Shown here: in pieces, positions 14,742-22,613 of the stretch
Layout of the letters: each line of letters begins with the position of its first letter
Position numbering within the stretch: the stretch's first letter is position 1
Assembly: GCF_014648395.1 (NCBI RefSeq)
Contig: NZ_BMRA01000005.1
Span: 91,586-155,585, forward strand
From: Micromonospora fulviviridis
GTDB taxonomy: Bacteria > Actinomycetota > Actinomycetes > Mycobacteriales > Micromonosporaceae
Direction of reading: 5' to 3'
Length of the DNA stretch: 64,000 bases
The notes under the pieces: generated by a model
Database searches by the model: none
Told to the model about the DNA's origin: nothing
Seen by the model: the letters and a program-made list of their open reading frames with translations, nothing else
Position numbers and translations under genes: made by a program

Positions 14742-15383
14742 GTGTCCGCCCCCGACCCCGCCCTGGTCGATCTGCTCGGCCTCGTCGCGTACGGCGAGCT
14801 GCTCGCCTTCGACCGGCTGGCCGCCGACGCCCGCCTCGCCCCCGACCTGCGCCGACGGGCCGCGCTGAGCGAGATGGCCGCCGCCGAGATCGCGCACTAC
14901 CGCTGGATCGCCGACCGCATCACGGCGCTCGGCGCGACCCCCGACGAGGCCATGGCCCCCTACGTCGAGGCGTTGCGGGCGTTCCACGACTCGACCGAGC
15001 CGAAGGACTGGCTGGAGGCGGTGACCAAGGCGTACGTGGGCGACGCCATCAGCGACGACTTCCTGCGCGGGATCGCCGGCGGCCTCGACGGGCCGGACCG
15101 GCGCCTGATCCTCGACGTGCTGCACGACACCCGGTACGCCGAGTTCGCCGCCACCGAGATCCGGGCCGCCATCGAGGCCGACCCCCGGGTGGCCAACCGG
15201 CTCTCCATGTGGGCCCGGCGGCTGGTCGGCGAGGCGCTCTCCCAGGCCGGCCGGGTCGCCGCCGCCGACCGGGGCGCCCTCACCGGGCTGATCTCACGGG
15301 CAGGCGTGGACGTGCCGTCGCTGTTCCGGCAGCTGACCGACGCGCACACCGCGCGGATGACCGCCGCGGGGCTGAACAACTGA
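14742..15383 (+). CDS. Ferritin-like fold protein (possible diiron protein)
   Basis: A 213-residue, almost all-helical protein. Helix patterns with E and H residues (YGELLAFDRLAAD, EMAAAEIAHYRWI, YAEFAATEIRAAIE) resemble the ferritin-like four-helix bundle, and actinobacterial homologues at this position are annotated ferritin-like. Possible iron ligands are Glu18, the Glu residues in EMAAAEIAHY and the following His, but not every ligand of a classical diiron site can be confirmed by eye. Conserved position between a DEAD-box helicase and DUF3107/TetR genes. Function unknown; iron-dependent oxidation or iron storage is inference. Confidence 0.75.
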   Translation: MSAPDPALVDLLGLVAYGELLAFDRLAADARLAPDLRRRAALSEMAAAEIAHYRWIADRITALGATPDEAMAPYVEALRAFHDSTEPKDWLEAVTKAYVGDAISDDFLRGIAGGLDGPDRRLILDVLHDTRYAEFAATEIRAAIEADPRVANRLSMWARRLVGEALSQAGRVAAADRGALTGLISRAGVDVPSLFRQLTDAHTARMTAAGLNN

Positions 15384-15433
15384 CGCCCGGCGCCGCCGTG
15401 ACGGGCTGCCCCGCCACGGCGGGCCGGCGGGTA

Positions 15434-15661
15434 TCAGCGGACGGTGAAACCGACCGCGCGGGGCGAGGCCTCCGCGATCTCGACGTAGGCGACCTTCGTG
15501 ACCGGCACGATGACCCGCCGGCCCTTCTCGTCGGTCAGGGAGAGGGTGCCCTCACCCTTGGCGACGGCGTCGGTCACGATCTGCTCGATCTCGGCCGGCG
15601 ACTGCGCGCTCTCCAGGACCAGCTCCCGCGGCGCGTACTGCACGCCGATCTTGACCTCCAC
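15434..15661 (-). CDS. DUF3107 family small protein (TB9.4-like)
   Basis: A 75-residue protein (MEVKIGVQYAPREL start, GRRVIVPVTKVAYVEI core) that matches the actinobacterial DUF3107 family, represented in M. tuberculosis by the small protein beside a TetR gene (Rv3208A). The GTG start at 15661 has GGAGG five bases ahead. It is probably co-transcribed with the TetR gene upstream (66-bp gap). No biochemical role is established that I know of. Confidence 0.88.
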   Translation of the reverse strand: MEVKIGVQYAPRELVLESAQSPAEIEQIVTDAVAKGEGTLSLTDEKGRRVIVPVTKVAYVEIAEASPRAVGFTVR

Positions 15662-15726
15662 TGTGCCTCCTCAACTGGGGCGAAAAAGCCACCGTGGGAA
15701 GGCTATCCGATCTGGCGGCCCGATGT

Positions 15727-16365
15727 TCAGGCTGACTCACCTTGCAGCGGGAAGCTGGCGATGCCCCGCCACGACAGCGCCGCGACCAGCGCCTCGGCCT
15801 CCGCCTTGGGCACCTGACGGCCGCCGGCCAGCCAGAACTGGGCGGCCGTCTCGGCCGCACCGACCAGGCCGGAGGCGAGCAGCTCGGCGTGCGACCGGCT
15901 CACGCCGGTGTCCGAGATGATGGTGTCGGTGATCGCGGCGATGCAGCCCTGCTCCACCCGTTCCACCCGCTGCCGGACGGCCGGGTCGTTGCGCAGGTCC
16001 GACTCGAAGACCAGCCGGAACGCCTCGCTCTCGTGGTCGACGAAGTCGAAGTACGCGCGCACCGAGGCGCCGACCCGCTCCTTGTTGTCCTGGGTGCCGC
16101 GCATCGCGTCGTGCACCTTCGCCACGATGGCGTCGCAGTGCGTGTCCAGCAGCGCCAGGTAGAGCTCCATCTTGCCGGGGAAGTGCTGGTAGAGCACGGG
16201 CTTGGAGACTCCCGCCCGCTCGGCGATGTCGTCCATCGCGGCGGCGTGGTAGCCCTGCGCGACGAACACCTCCTGGGCGGCGGCGAGCAGCTGCTTGCGT
16301 CGCGCCGAGCGGGGCAGGCGGGTGGGCCGGCCGGCGGTCTGCGCACCGTTCCCCACAGCGGTCAT
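15727..16365 (-). CDS. TetR-family transcriptional regulator
   Basis: A 212-residue TetR protein. The helix-turn-helix is AMDDIAERAGVSKPVLYQHF around residues 43-62, preceded by the usual RRKQLLAAAQEVF helix; the rest is a helical ligand-binding domain with the HESEAFRLVFESDL region. GGAGG lies six bases before the ATG at 16365. A multi-half-site palindrome (16408-16434) lies about 45-70 bp upstream, suggesting autoregulation and control of the divergent large protein gene. By position it corresponds to the TetR gene of the DUF3107 neighbourhood. The ligand is unknown. Confidence 0.9.
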   Translation of the reverse strand: MTAVGNGAQTAGRPTRLPRSARRKQLLAAAQEVFVAQGYHAAAMDDIAERAGVSKPVLYQHFPGKMELYLALLDTHCDAIVAKVHDAMRGTQDNKERVGASVRAYFDFVDHESEAFRLVFESDLRNDPAVRQRVERVEQGCIAAITDTIISDTGVSRSHAELLASGLVGAAETAAQFWLAGGRQVPKAEAEALVAALSWRGIASFPLQGESA

Positions 16366-16407
16366 GGGAACCTCCGAGTTTCTCTGTACGAGCCGGCACT
16401 TATCACC

Positions 16408-16434
16408 CGAACCGGTCCGGGTTCGTGAACCCGG
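16408..16434. promoter_or_regulatory. Probable TetR operator
   Basis: CCGGGTTC-GT-GAACCCGG (16417-16434) is an 18-bp perfect palindrome; a third half-site GAACC lies at 16409-16413 and forms an overlapping dyad CGAACC-N6-GGTTCG (16408-16425). It is the only strong dyad between the divergent TetR and large-protein genes. Confidence 0.6.
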
Positions 16435-16514
16435 CGCGGAATTGGCCCGCCGCTGTAACTTATCGCCACTGTCACCACACGGTAGCCTCAGCGGGGGCGA
16501 CCAAGGAGCGCGCG

Positions 16515-19500
16515 GTGAGTGAATCAGGGCAACCCGGAGCCGCCACCCCGGGAGAGCACGGCGACGGCACGGGTCAGCAGGACGACCTGGCCCACGCCGG
16601 CAGCGGGTGGGCGCCCCCGGCGACCGGTTGGGCCCGGGGCGCACCGGCGCCCGGCGCCTGGCCCCGCGCCGACCTCACCACCGGCTGGGGCGCCTCGTCC
16701 TCCCGGCACGGCGACCTCCCGGCCCCGGTGCCGGGGCTGGCCGCCGAGGAGCCGCCGGTCCGGGTCAACGGCCGCCACGTCAACGGCGTGCACCACGCCG
16801 GGGGGGAGCCGCCCGTGACCCGCCAGGCGCCGGTCAGTGCCCCGCCCGCGGACGAGCCGCGCCGGGAGACCGACGGCGACCGGCTGGTCGTGCCGGCCCA
16901 GCGGCCGGCGCCCGCGGCCGAGCAGCCGACCGGCGAGGTGGAGCCCGGGTCCCGGCACGCCTCCGACGACCCGCCGCGCGCCACGCGCTGGGCGGAGAAC
17001 GGCCCGACGTCCGCGCCGCCGGCCCTGCAGGTGCCGCCGGTCGGCGCCGCCGCTTCCGGCTTCGAGGTGCCTCCCGGCTTCCACGCCCCGACCGCCGAGC
17101 GGTCCGACCCCGGCCCGTCGCTCTCCCGAGGCTGGGCCGACCGCCTCCCCCCGGAGCAGCCACCGACCGAGGCGCCCGTCTCCGCCGGCTGGGCCGACCG
17201 CTTCCCGCCGGAGCAGCCCCCGGCCGAGCCGCCCGTTGCCGCCGGCCGGGCCGACCGCTTCCCGCCGGAGCGCCCGCCGGCCGAGCCGCCTTCGCTCTCC
17301 CGGGGTTGGGCCGACCGGCCCACCTCGGCCCCGCCCGCCGGCCCGGACGCCGGCGCCGCCGGGGAGCGCCGGCCGGTCGCCGAGCAGCCGCGCGCCGCGG
17401 CCGACGACCGGGATGCCGGTGAGCGCTGGCCGGTCGACGAACCGGAGTGGTCCGGCCCGGCCTGGAACCGCCCGAGCCGGGGCGGGAGCTGGGCGCCGCC
17501 GTGGGGGCGTGAGGACCGGCCCACCGGCCGCCGCGCCCGCGAGGAGGGGCCCGCCGGCCGCCGCGCCGGCGAGGACGAGCCGGTCGGGCGCCGGGCCAGC
17601 CGCGAGGAGTGGGCGCCCGAGCCGACCCGGCCGTACGAGCCGGCCCGGTTCGAGTCGCCCGGCGGGTACGACCCGCCCCAGCCGGAGCCCGCGCGCCCGT
17701 ACGAGCCGGTCCGGGCCGAGCAGCCCCCGGGCCACGAGGCGCCCCGCCCCGAGCCGTCCCGGCCGTACGAGGTACCCCGGAGCGAGCCCGAGCCCCGCCC
17801 GGCGTACGAGCCGGCCCGGGAGATCCCCGAGCGGCCGCCCTGGGCCGGGCCGCCCGTGCCGGTGACCCCGTTCAGCGCGCCGCCGCACACCGCCCCGACC
17901 AGCGCCCCGCCGGTGCCTCGCGAGGCGCCCGCCGGGCCGCCGTCCACCGGTTACGCGCCGGCCGCCCGCGCCGCCGAGGAGCGGGAGAGCATGCCGTACC
18001 GGCTGCCGGGCCCGGCCGACCAGCCGCCCGCCGAGCCGGCCGGCCCGCCGCGGGCCCCCGCCACGAGCGCAGCGGCCCCCTTCGACCGCGCCCCCGCGCC
18101 CGCCCCGACGAGCGCACCTCCCTACGCGGCCCGCCGGTCCGCCCCCGAGCCGGTGCCGACCGCCGAGGCGGTCGCCGACCCCCGGTCGGCCGAGGCCACC
18201 CCGGTGCTGCCGCAGCGCGTCCCCGCCGAGCCTGACGTGCCCGTCGTGCCGGAGCCGCCCGCCGTGGAACCGTCCGCCGAGACCCCGGAACTCGCCCGCA
18301 TCGCCACCCACCTGCGCCGCGATGACGAGCCCGCGCCGCTGCGCGAGCGGCCGGAGGGCTTCGACGTCAACGCGATCCTCGACGCCGTCCGTGAGGTGGC
18401 CGGCGTCCGGGACGCGGCGCTGCGCCGCACCCCGGCCGGGGCGCACAGCCTCCGGCTGGACCTCGCCGACGGCGCGGACCCGGCCGAGGTGAGCCGGATG
18501 GTGGCCCGCCTGCTCCAGGAGCGGATGGGGTTGGCCGCCGCCCCGCAGAACCTGTCCGGCGCCCCGGCGGCCCCGCCGCCCCCGGTCCGCCGCCGGTCGG
18601 CCCAGCCGCGCACCGACCGCGCCGCCGAGCTCCGCCCGACCGAGGACCGGCCCGGCGCGCCCCGGTCCGCACCGCAGTCCCGTCCCGCCGAGGACCTGAC
18701 CAGCCCGGCCCGCCCGGCGCCGCAGTCCCGTCCGGCCGAGGACCTGGGCGGCCCGGCCCGGTCCGCCGCGCACTTCCGGCCGGCGGAAGACCCGGCGGGT
18801 GCGCAGTCCCGTCCGGCCGAGGAGGTGGGTGGGCCGGCGCGGTCCGGCACCAACCGGCCGGCCGAGAACCGGTCCGGAGAGGGCCGGTTCGCCGCGCCCG
18901 AGGCGCGCGCCGGCCGGCTCGCCGAGGCGCCGGCCGAGGGCACCGACCCGGACGTCGAGCCGCCGCGCCGCCGCCGGCAGGCCAGCGGCCACCGGGGCCG
19001 GGCCGCGGTGGAGGAGTCCTCGCTCGCCACCGCCCCGGCCGGCACGCCCACCGGCAGCCCGGTCACGCTCGGCACCTCGTACTCCGGCGGGCAGATGAGC
19101 ACGACGGAGACCGCGCCGTCGCGACCGCTGGACACCGGCGGCCTGCCGGGGCCCCGGGTGGTGATCGACCACGTCCAGGTGAGCACCTTCGGCCTCGACG
19201 CCACCGTGGAGGTCCGCCTGATCGCCGGGGACCGGACGGCGGAGGGCCACTCCACCGGGCCGGCCGTCGACGGCTACGTGCTGCGGCTCTGCGCGGTTGC
19301 CGCGGCCGCCGCGGTGGACGAACTGCTCGGCCGGGCCGCGCCGGCCGGCGAGCGGGGCCGGTGCTTCGTCGAGCACGCCGCCGTGGTGCCGTTCGGCAAC
19401 TGCGAGGTGGCGACCGTCGTGGTGCTGCTGGTCTGTGACGGCTGGGTGGAGCAGCTCGCCGGCTCGGCCCTGGTCGCCGGGGATCCCCGGCAGGCCGTGG

Positions 19501-19553
19501 TCCGGGCGACCCTGGCCGCGGTGAACCGCCGGCTGGAGGCGCTGCTCGCCTGA
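16515..19553 (+). CDS. Large disordered Pro-rich protein with folded C-terminal domains
   Basis: A 1012-residue protein. Residues 1 to about 590 are low-complexity Pro/Ala/Glu/Arg sequence with tandem 19-20-residue units beginning GWADR (206-263). A folded segment around 605-670 (NAILDAVREVAGVRDAALRR to RMVARLLQERMGLA) looks like a small alpha/beta domain. More repeats follow (SRPAEDL type, about 715-770), then a C-terminal domain of about 135 residues beginning RVVIDHVQVSTFGLDATVEV and ending RATLAAVNRRLEALLA. No signal peptide or membrane helix is seen. GTG start with AAGGAG six bases upstream; TAGCCT (16483-16488) could be its -10. I do not recognise a function; a cytoplasmic scaffold is a guess. 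Confidence 0.75.
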   Translation: MSESGQPGAATPGEHGDGTGQQDDLAHAGSGWAPPATGWARGAPAPGAWPRADLTTGWGASSSRHGDLPAPVPGLAAEEPPVRVNGRHVNGVHHAGGEPPVTRQAPVSAPPADEPRRETDGDRLVVPAQRPAPAAEQPTGEVEPGSRHASDDPPRATRWAENGPTSAPPALQVPPVGAAASGFEVPPGFHAPTAERSDPGPSLSRGWADRLPPEQPPTEAPVSAGWADRFPPEQPPAEPPVAAGRADRFPPERPPAEPPSLSRGWADRPTSAPPAGPDAGAAGERRPVAEQPRAAADDRDAGERWPVDEPEWSGPAWNRPSRGGSWAPPWGREDRPTGRRAREEGPAGRRAGEDEPVGRRASREEWAPEPTRPYEPARFESPGGYDPPQPEPARPYEPVRAEQPPGHEAPRPEPSRPYEVPRSEPEPRPAYEPAREIPERPPWAGPPVPVTPFSAPPHTAPTSAPPVPREAPAGPPSTGYAPAARAAEERESMPYRLPGPADQPPAEPAGPPRAPATSAAAPFDRAPAPAPTSAPPYAARRSAPEPVPTAEAVADPRSAEATPVLPQRVPAEPDVPVVPEPPAVEPSAETPELARIATHLRRDDEPAPLRERPEGFDVNAILDAVREVAGVRDAALRRTPAGAHSLRLDLADGADPAEVSRMVARLLQERMGLAAAPQNLSGAPAAPPPPVRRRSAQPRTDRAAELRPTEDRPGAPRSAPQSRPAEDLTSPARPAPQSRPAEDLGGPARSAAHFRPAEDPAGAQSRPAEEVGGPARSGTNRPAENRSGEGRFAAPEARAGRLAEAPAEGTDPDVEPPRRRRQASGHRGRAAVEESSLATAPAGTPTGSPVTLGTSYSGGQMSTTETAPSRPLDTGGLPGPRVVIDHVQVSTFGLDATVEVRLIAGDRTAEGHSTGPAVDGYVLRLCAVAAAAAVDELLGRAAPAGERGRCFVEHAAVVPFGNCEVATVVVLLVCDGWVEQLAGSALVAGDPRQAVVRATLAAVNRRLEALLA
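17130..17303 (+). repeat. Three tandem 57-60 bp coding units
   Basis: Units at 17130-17186, 17187-17243 and 17244-17303 encode G(W/R)ADR(L/F)PPE(Q/R)PP-type sequence, with a partial fourth unit after 17304. The PPEQPP cores are PxxP-type motifs inside the disordered protein. Confidence 0.75.
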
Positions 19554-19580
19554 GCCGGTGTCGGGCCGGGCCGGTCCGGG

Positions 19581-19592
19581 AAGACTGGAACC
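19581..19592 (+). promoter_or_regulatory. Possible leaderless -10 of the alpha/beta hydrolase gene
   Basis: AAGACT at 19581-19586 lies 6 nt before the ATG at 19593. The first base is not the preferred T, so this is weaker than the other examples. Confidence 0.4.
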
Positions 19593-20636
19593 ATGAAGCG
19601 CGCCGCACTCTGGCCGGATCACCTCCTGCCCGCGCACCACTTTCCGCCGCCCTGGCCCGGCCGGAACGTCCGGCTCGACGGCGCGGTGACGTACGTGCGG
19701 GACACCCCGGCCACCACTCCGGGCGCCGAGCCGGCGCTCTACGTGCACGGCCTCGGTGGCTCGTCGCAGAACTGGACGGACCTGGCCGGCCTGCTCGCCG
19801 ACCGGCTCGACGGCCAAGCGATCGACCTGCCGGGTTTCGGGCGCAGCGAGCCCGGCCGGCGCTACACCGTGCCGGCCTTCGCGGACCGGGTGGTCCGCTG
19901 GATCGAGCACAGCGGCCGGGGGCCCGTGCACCTGTTCGGCAACTCGCTCGGTGGCGCCGTCACGGTCCGCGTGGCGGCGCTGCGGCCGGACCTGGTCCGG
20001 ACGCTGACCCTGATCTCCCCGGCCCTGCCGTTCCTGGACTTCCGGCGCTCGTTGCAGGGCCGGATGCTGCCGCTGCTGGCGATCCCCCGGGGCGAGCGGC
20101 TGGCCGCCTGGCGGCTGGCCCAGCTCGCCCCCGAGGTGATGGCCCAGCAGGTGATGGAGGCGTGCATCGCCGACCTGACCCGGATCAGCGAGCAGCGCCG
20201 GCTGGAGGCGGTCGAGGAGATCCGGATCCGCTACGAGGCGGCCCACTACGCCGCCGCCTACGTCCGTACGTTCCGTGGCCTGGTCTCCAGCTTCCTGCGG
20301 TCGTACCTGCCGGGGTCGGGCTCGCTGTGGCGGCTGGCGGCGGCGGTGCGGGCGCCGACGCTCGTGGTGGGCGGGCGGCAGGACCGACTGGTCGACGTGC
20401 GGGTGGCGCCGCAGGCCGCCCGGGTGATCCCGGACAGCCGGCTGCTCATGCTCGACGGGGTCGGGCACGTGGCCCAGTTGGAGGTGCCCCGCACCGTGGC
20501 GCGCGCGGTGCTGGCGCTGCTCGCCGAGGCGTCCCCCACCGGATCGCCGCCGAGTGGGGAGCGGACGGAGGCGCAGGCCAGCGAGCTGATCGCCGAAACG
20601 GAGGAGAGCGGGCGGCGGCGTGACATGGCAGGCTGA
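19593..20636 (+). CDS. Alpha/beta hydrolase
   Basis: A 347-residue alpha/beta-fold hydrolase. It has the oxyanion region VHGLGGSSQNW, nucleophile elbow GNSLGG with the catalytic serine near residue 113, a likely acid in GGRQDRLVD and the histidine in DGVGHVAQLE, so the triad is complete. A helical cap lies between (about 145-250). No signal peptide. The last 35 residues are acidic and probably disordered. It is the same orientation as and close to the DUF3152 genes. The substrate is unknown; an esterase or lipase of the C-C hydrolase type is possible. Confidence 0.88.
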   Translation: MKRAALWPDHLLPAHHFPPPWPGRNVRLDGAVTYVRDTPATTPGAEPALYVHGLGGSSQNWTDLAGLLADRLDGQAIDLPGFGRSEPGRRYTVPAFADRVVRWIEHSGRGPVHLFGNSLGGAVTVRVAALRPDLVRTLTLISPALPFLDFRRSLQGRMLPLLAIPRGERLAAWRLAQLAPEVMAQQVMEACIADLTRISEQRRLEAVEEIRIRYEAAHYAAAYVRTFRGLVSSFLRSYLPGSGSLWRLAAAVRAPTLVVGGRQDRLVDVRVAPQAARVIPDSRLLMLDGVGHVAQLEVPRTVARAVLALLAEASPTGSPPSGERTEAQASELIAETEESGRRRDMAG

Positions 20637-20641
20637 GCCGG

Positions 20642-21520
20642 ATGCCCACCTCCGTCCGTCCGCGTGCCGCGCGGCCCACCGCCCCGCCCGCCGGCCGCTG
20701 GCGCTCCGCGGTCGTGGTCTGCGCCTTCCTCGTCGCCGCCCTGGTCGGCATCGGCGTCGCCCTGCGACATCCGTCGGCCGCGGCGCTGGTGGATGCCGGT
20801 TCGGCGGCCGGGTCACCCGTGCCGCCCACTGCGCCGCCGTCGGGCGCGTCGCCGTCGCCGTCAGCGGGCCCGCCGTCGAGCGCCCCGGTGTCGAGCGCCC
20901 CGGTGGCGCCGGTGCTGAGCCTGCCCGGGCCGGTGCCCGCGCACGGGCAGGGGAGCTTCGGCTACGACGACCGGGCCGGCGGGGTGCTGGGCCGGGCCGG
21001 GGTGCTGCACCGGTTCCGGGTGGCGGTGGAGGACGGCTCCGGGGAGGACGTGCACGCGTTCGGCGACGCCGTGCAGCGGGCGCTGGCCGGGCCGGGGAGC
21101 TGGGTGGACGGTGGCCGGCTGCGGTTGCAGCGGGTCCGTCCGGGCAGCCCGTCCGACTTCACGATCTACCTGGCCACCCGGGACACCGCCGGCCGGCTCT
21201 GCCGTGCCGGGGGCATCAACATCCGGGTGGGCGGGGTGCCGTACACGTCCTGCCGGGTCACCGGCAAGGTGGTGATCAACCTGGACCGGTGGCGTACCTC
21301 GGCGCCGCACCTGGTCGCGGCGAAGCTGCCGCTGGACACCTACCGGCTCTACGTGATCAACCACGAGGTGGGTCACCAGTTGGGACACCATCACGAGGCC
21401 TGCCCGGGGGCGGGCCGGCCGGCGCCGGTGATGCAGCAGCAGACGCTCTTCCTGAACGGCTGCCGGCCGAACCCGTGGCCGTATGTGTCCGGGAAGCGGT
21501 ACACCGGTCCGTCGGTGTGA
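20642..21520 (+). CDS. DUF3152 protein, membrane-anchored metalloprotease-like (first copy)
   Basis: A 292-residue protein with an N-terminal membrane anchor (about residues 21-42), a Pro/Ser linker and an outside catalytic-like domain. The domain holds DFTIYLATRD, a conserved YTSCRV region and HEVGHQLGHHH at 241-251, a full HExxHxxGxxH zinc motif of the metzincin type, followed by PAPVMQQQT, which could be the Met-turn. DUF3152 is common in actinobacteria (Rv3207c in M. tuberculosis) and its substrate is unknown. CAGGCT at 20629-20634 lies 7 nt before the ATG, a possible leaderless promoter inside the hydrolase end. A paralogue follows directly. Confidence 0.85.
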   Translation: MPTSVRPRAARPTAPPAGRWRSAVVVCAFLVAALVGIGVALRHPSAAALVDAGSAAGSPVPPTAPPSGASPSPSAGPPSSAPVSSAPVAPVLSLPGPVPAHGQGSFGYDDRAGGVLGRAGVLHRFRVAVEDGSGEDVHAFGDAVQRALAGPGSWVDGGRLRLQRVRPGSPSDFTIYLATRDTAGRLCRAGGINIRVGGVPYTSCRVTGKVVINLDRWRTSAPHLVAAKLPLDTYRLYVINHEVGHQLGHHHEACPGAGRPAPVMQQQTLFLNGCRPNPWPYVSGKRYTGPSV

Positions 21521-21606
21521 AAGACCTGATCCTGGCGATGAGCAGTATTTCGCGGGAGAAGAGGTAATAAGAGCCAATTGCCCGAATTGCATGGCACGCT
21601 GGTGTC
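21521..21606. other. AT-rich spacer between the DUF3152 paralogues
   Basis: An 86-bp spacer, clearly less GC-rich than its surroundings, holding CAATT-GCCCG-AATTG (an inverted repeat with 5-bp arms, near 21576-21590) and CACGCT at 21595-21600, 6 nt before the next ATG, as a possible leaderless -10. Confidence 0.45.
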
Positions 21607-22506
21607 ATGACGTCGTCGTCCCCTTACGACCCGCCTGAGGACCCCGCGCCGGCCCGCGACCGCCCGTCGCCCCGGCTCGACTTCGACCGTCCGCCGGCCC
21701 ACCCCGGGACCCCGGCGCCAGCCCGTCCCGGCCTGCGCCGGATGCGCCGCCGCCGGCGGGCGGTGTTGCTCCTGGCGGTGCTGCTCGCCGCGGGCGCCGG
21801 CGCGTTCGGCCTGACCCGGCTGGCCGGGCCGGTCGGTCCGGTGCCGCTGTCCGCCCGGCATCCGCTCTCCGCCGCCGACCCGTCGCTGGCCGACGGCGCC
21901 GGCGAGGGGGCCCGCACCGGCCCCGGCGGCTACCCCACCGCGGGGCCTGGTAGCTTCGCCGCCGCCGACGGCCGGTCACCCGTACGCGGCCACGACGGCC
22001 CGCTGCGCCGCTACCGGATCGAGGTCGAGCGGGACGCCGGGCAGGACGCGGACGAGTTCGCCGCCACCGTGGACGCGGTGCTCGGTGACCCGCGCAGCTG
22101 GATCGCCTCCGGCGAGCTGCGGGTGCAGCGGGTGCCTGAGGCGGCGGCCGCCGATTTCACCATCTACCTGGCCACCCCGGCCACCTCCGAGCGGATGTGC
22201 GCCGAGGGCGGGCTGAGCACCGAGCGGTACACCTCCTGCCGGCTGCCCGGGCGGGTCATCATCAACCTGGCCCGCTGGATGGAGGCGGTGCCCGACTACG
22301 GCGCCCCGCTGGAGGTCTACCGGACGTACGTGGTCAACCACGAGGTCGGGCACGAGTTCGGTGAGCTGCACCAGGAGTGCCCCGGGCCCGGCGCGCCGGC
22401 CCCGGTGATGCAGCAGCAGACGTACGGGCTGGACGGCTGCGTGGCGAACGCCTGGCCGTACGTCGACGGGGTCCGCTACGAGGGCGAGCCGACCGACGGG
22501 GTCTGA
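21607..22506 (+). CDS. DUF3152 protein, membrane-anchored metalloprotease-like (second copy)
   Basis: A 299-residue paralogue of the preceding protein. A basic N-terminus (RRMRRRRRAV) precedes one membrane helix near residues 50-70, then a linker and the same domain: DFTIYLATPA, YTSCRLPGRVIINL, HEVGHEFGELH at 245-255 and PAPVMQQQT. All zinc-motif residues are kept, so both copies could be active. The two proteins share the domain but not the linker, pointing to an old tandem duplication. Most relatives carry one copy next to moeZ; here there are two. Confidence 0.85.
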   Translation: MTSSSPYDPPEDPAPARDRPSPRLDFDRPPAHPGTPAPARPGLRRMRRRRRAVLLLAVLLAAGAGAFGLTRLAGPVGPVPLSARHPLSAADPSLADGAGEGARTGPGGYPTAGPGSFAAADGRSPVRGHDGPLRRYRIEVERDAGQDADEFAATVDAVLGDPRSWIASGELRVQRVPEAAAADFTIYLATPATSERMCAEGGLSTERYTSCRLPGRVIINLARWMEAVPDYGAPLEVYRTYVVNHEVGHEFGELHQECPGPGAPAPVMQQQTYGLDGCVANAWPYVDGVRYEGEPTDGV

Positions 22507-22613
22507 GTTATTCCCGCTCCCGCATGTCGGGCGACGTGGCCCTCATCATGGCCGATCCCTACCACGGCGAGCGACAATGGCGCGGTCCCACCGCCGATCC
22601 CGGGGAGTCCACC

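Noticed and set aside
16524..20816. 1430-codon open frame on the minus strand
   Set aside because: It lies opposite the large Pro-rich protein, the alpha/beta hydrolase and a DUF3152 gene. Its product is Arg/Gly/His-rich low complexity typical of antisense frames in high-GC DNA.
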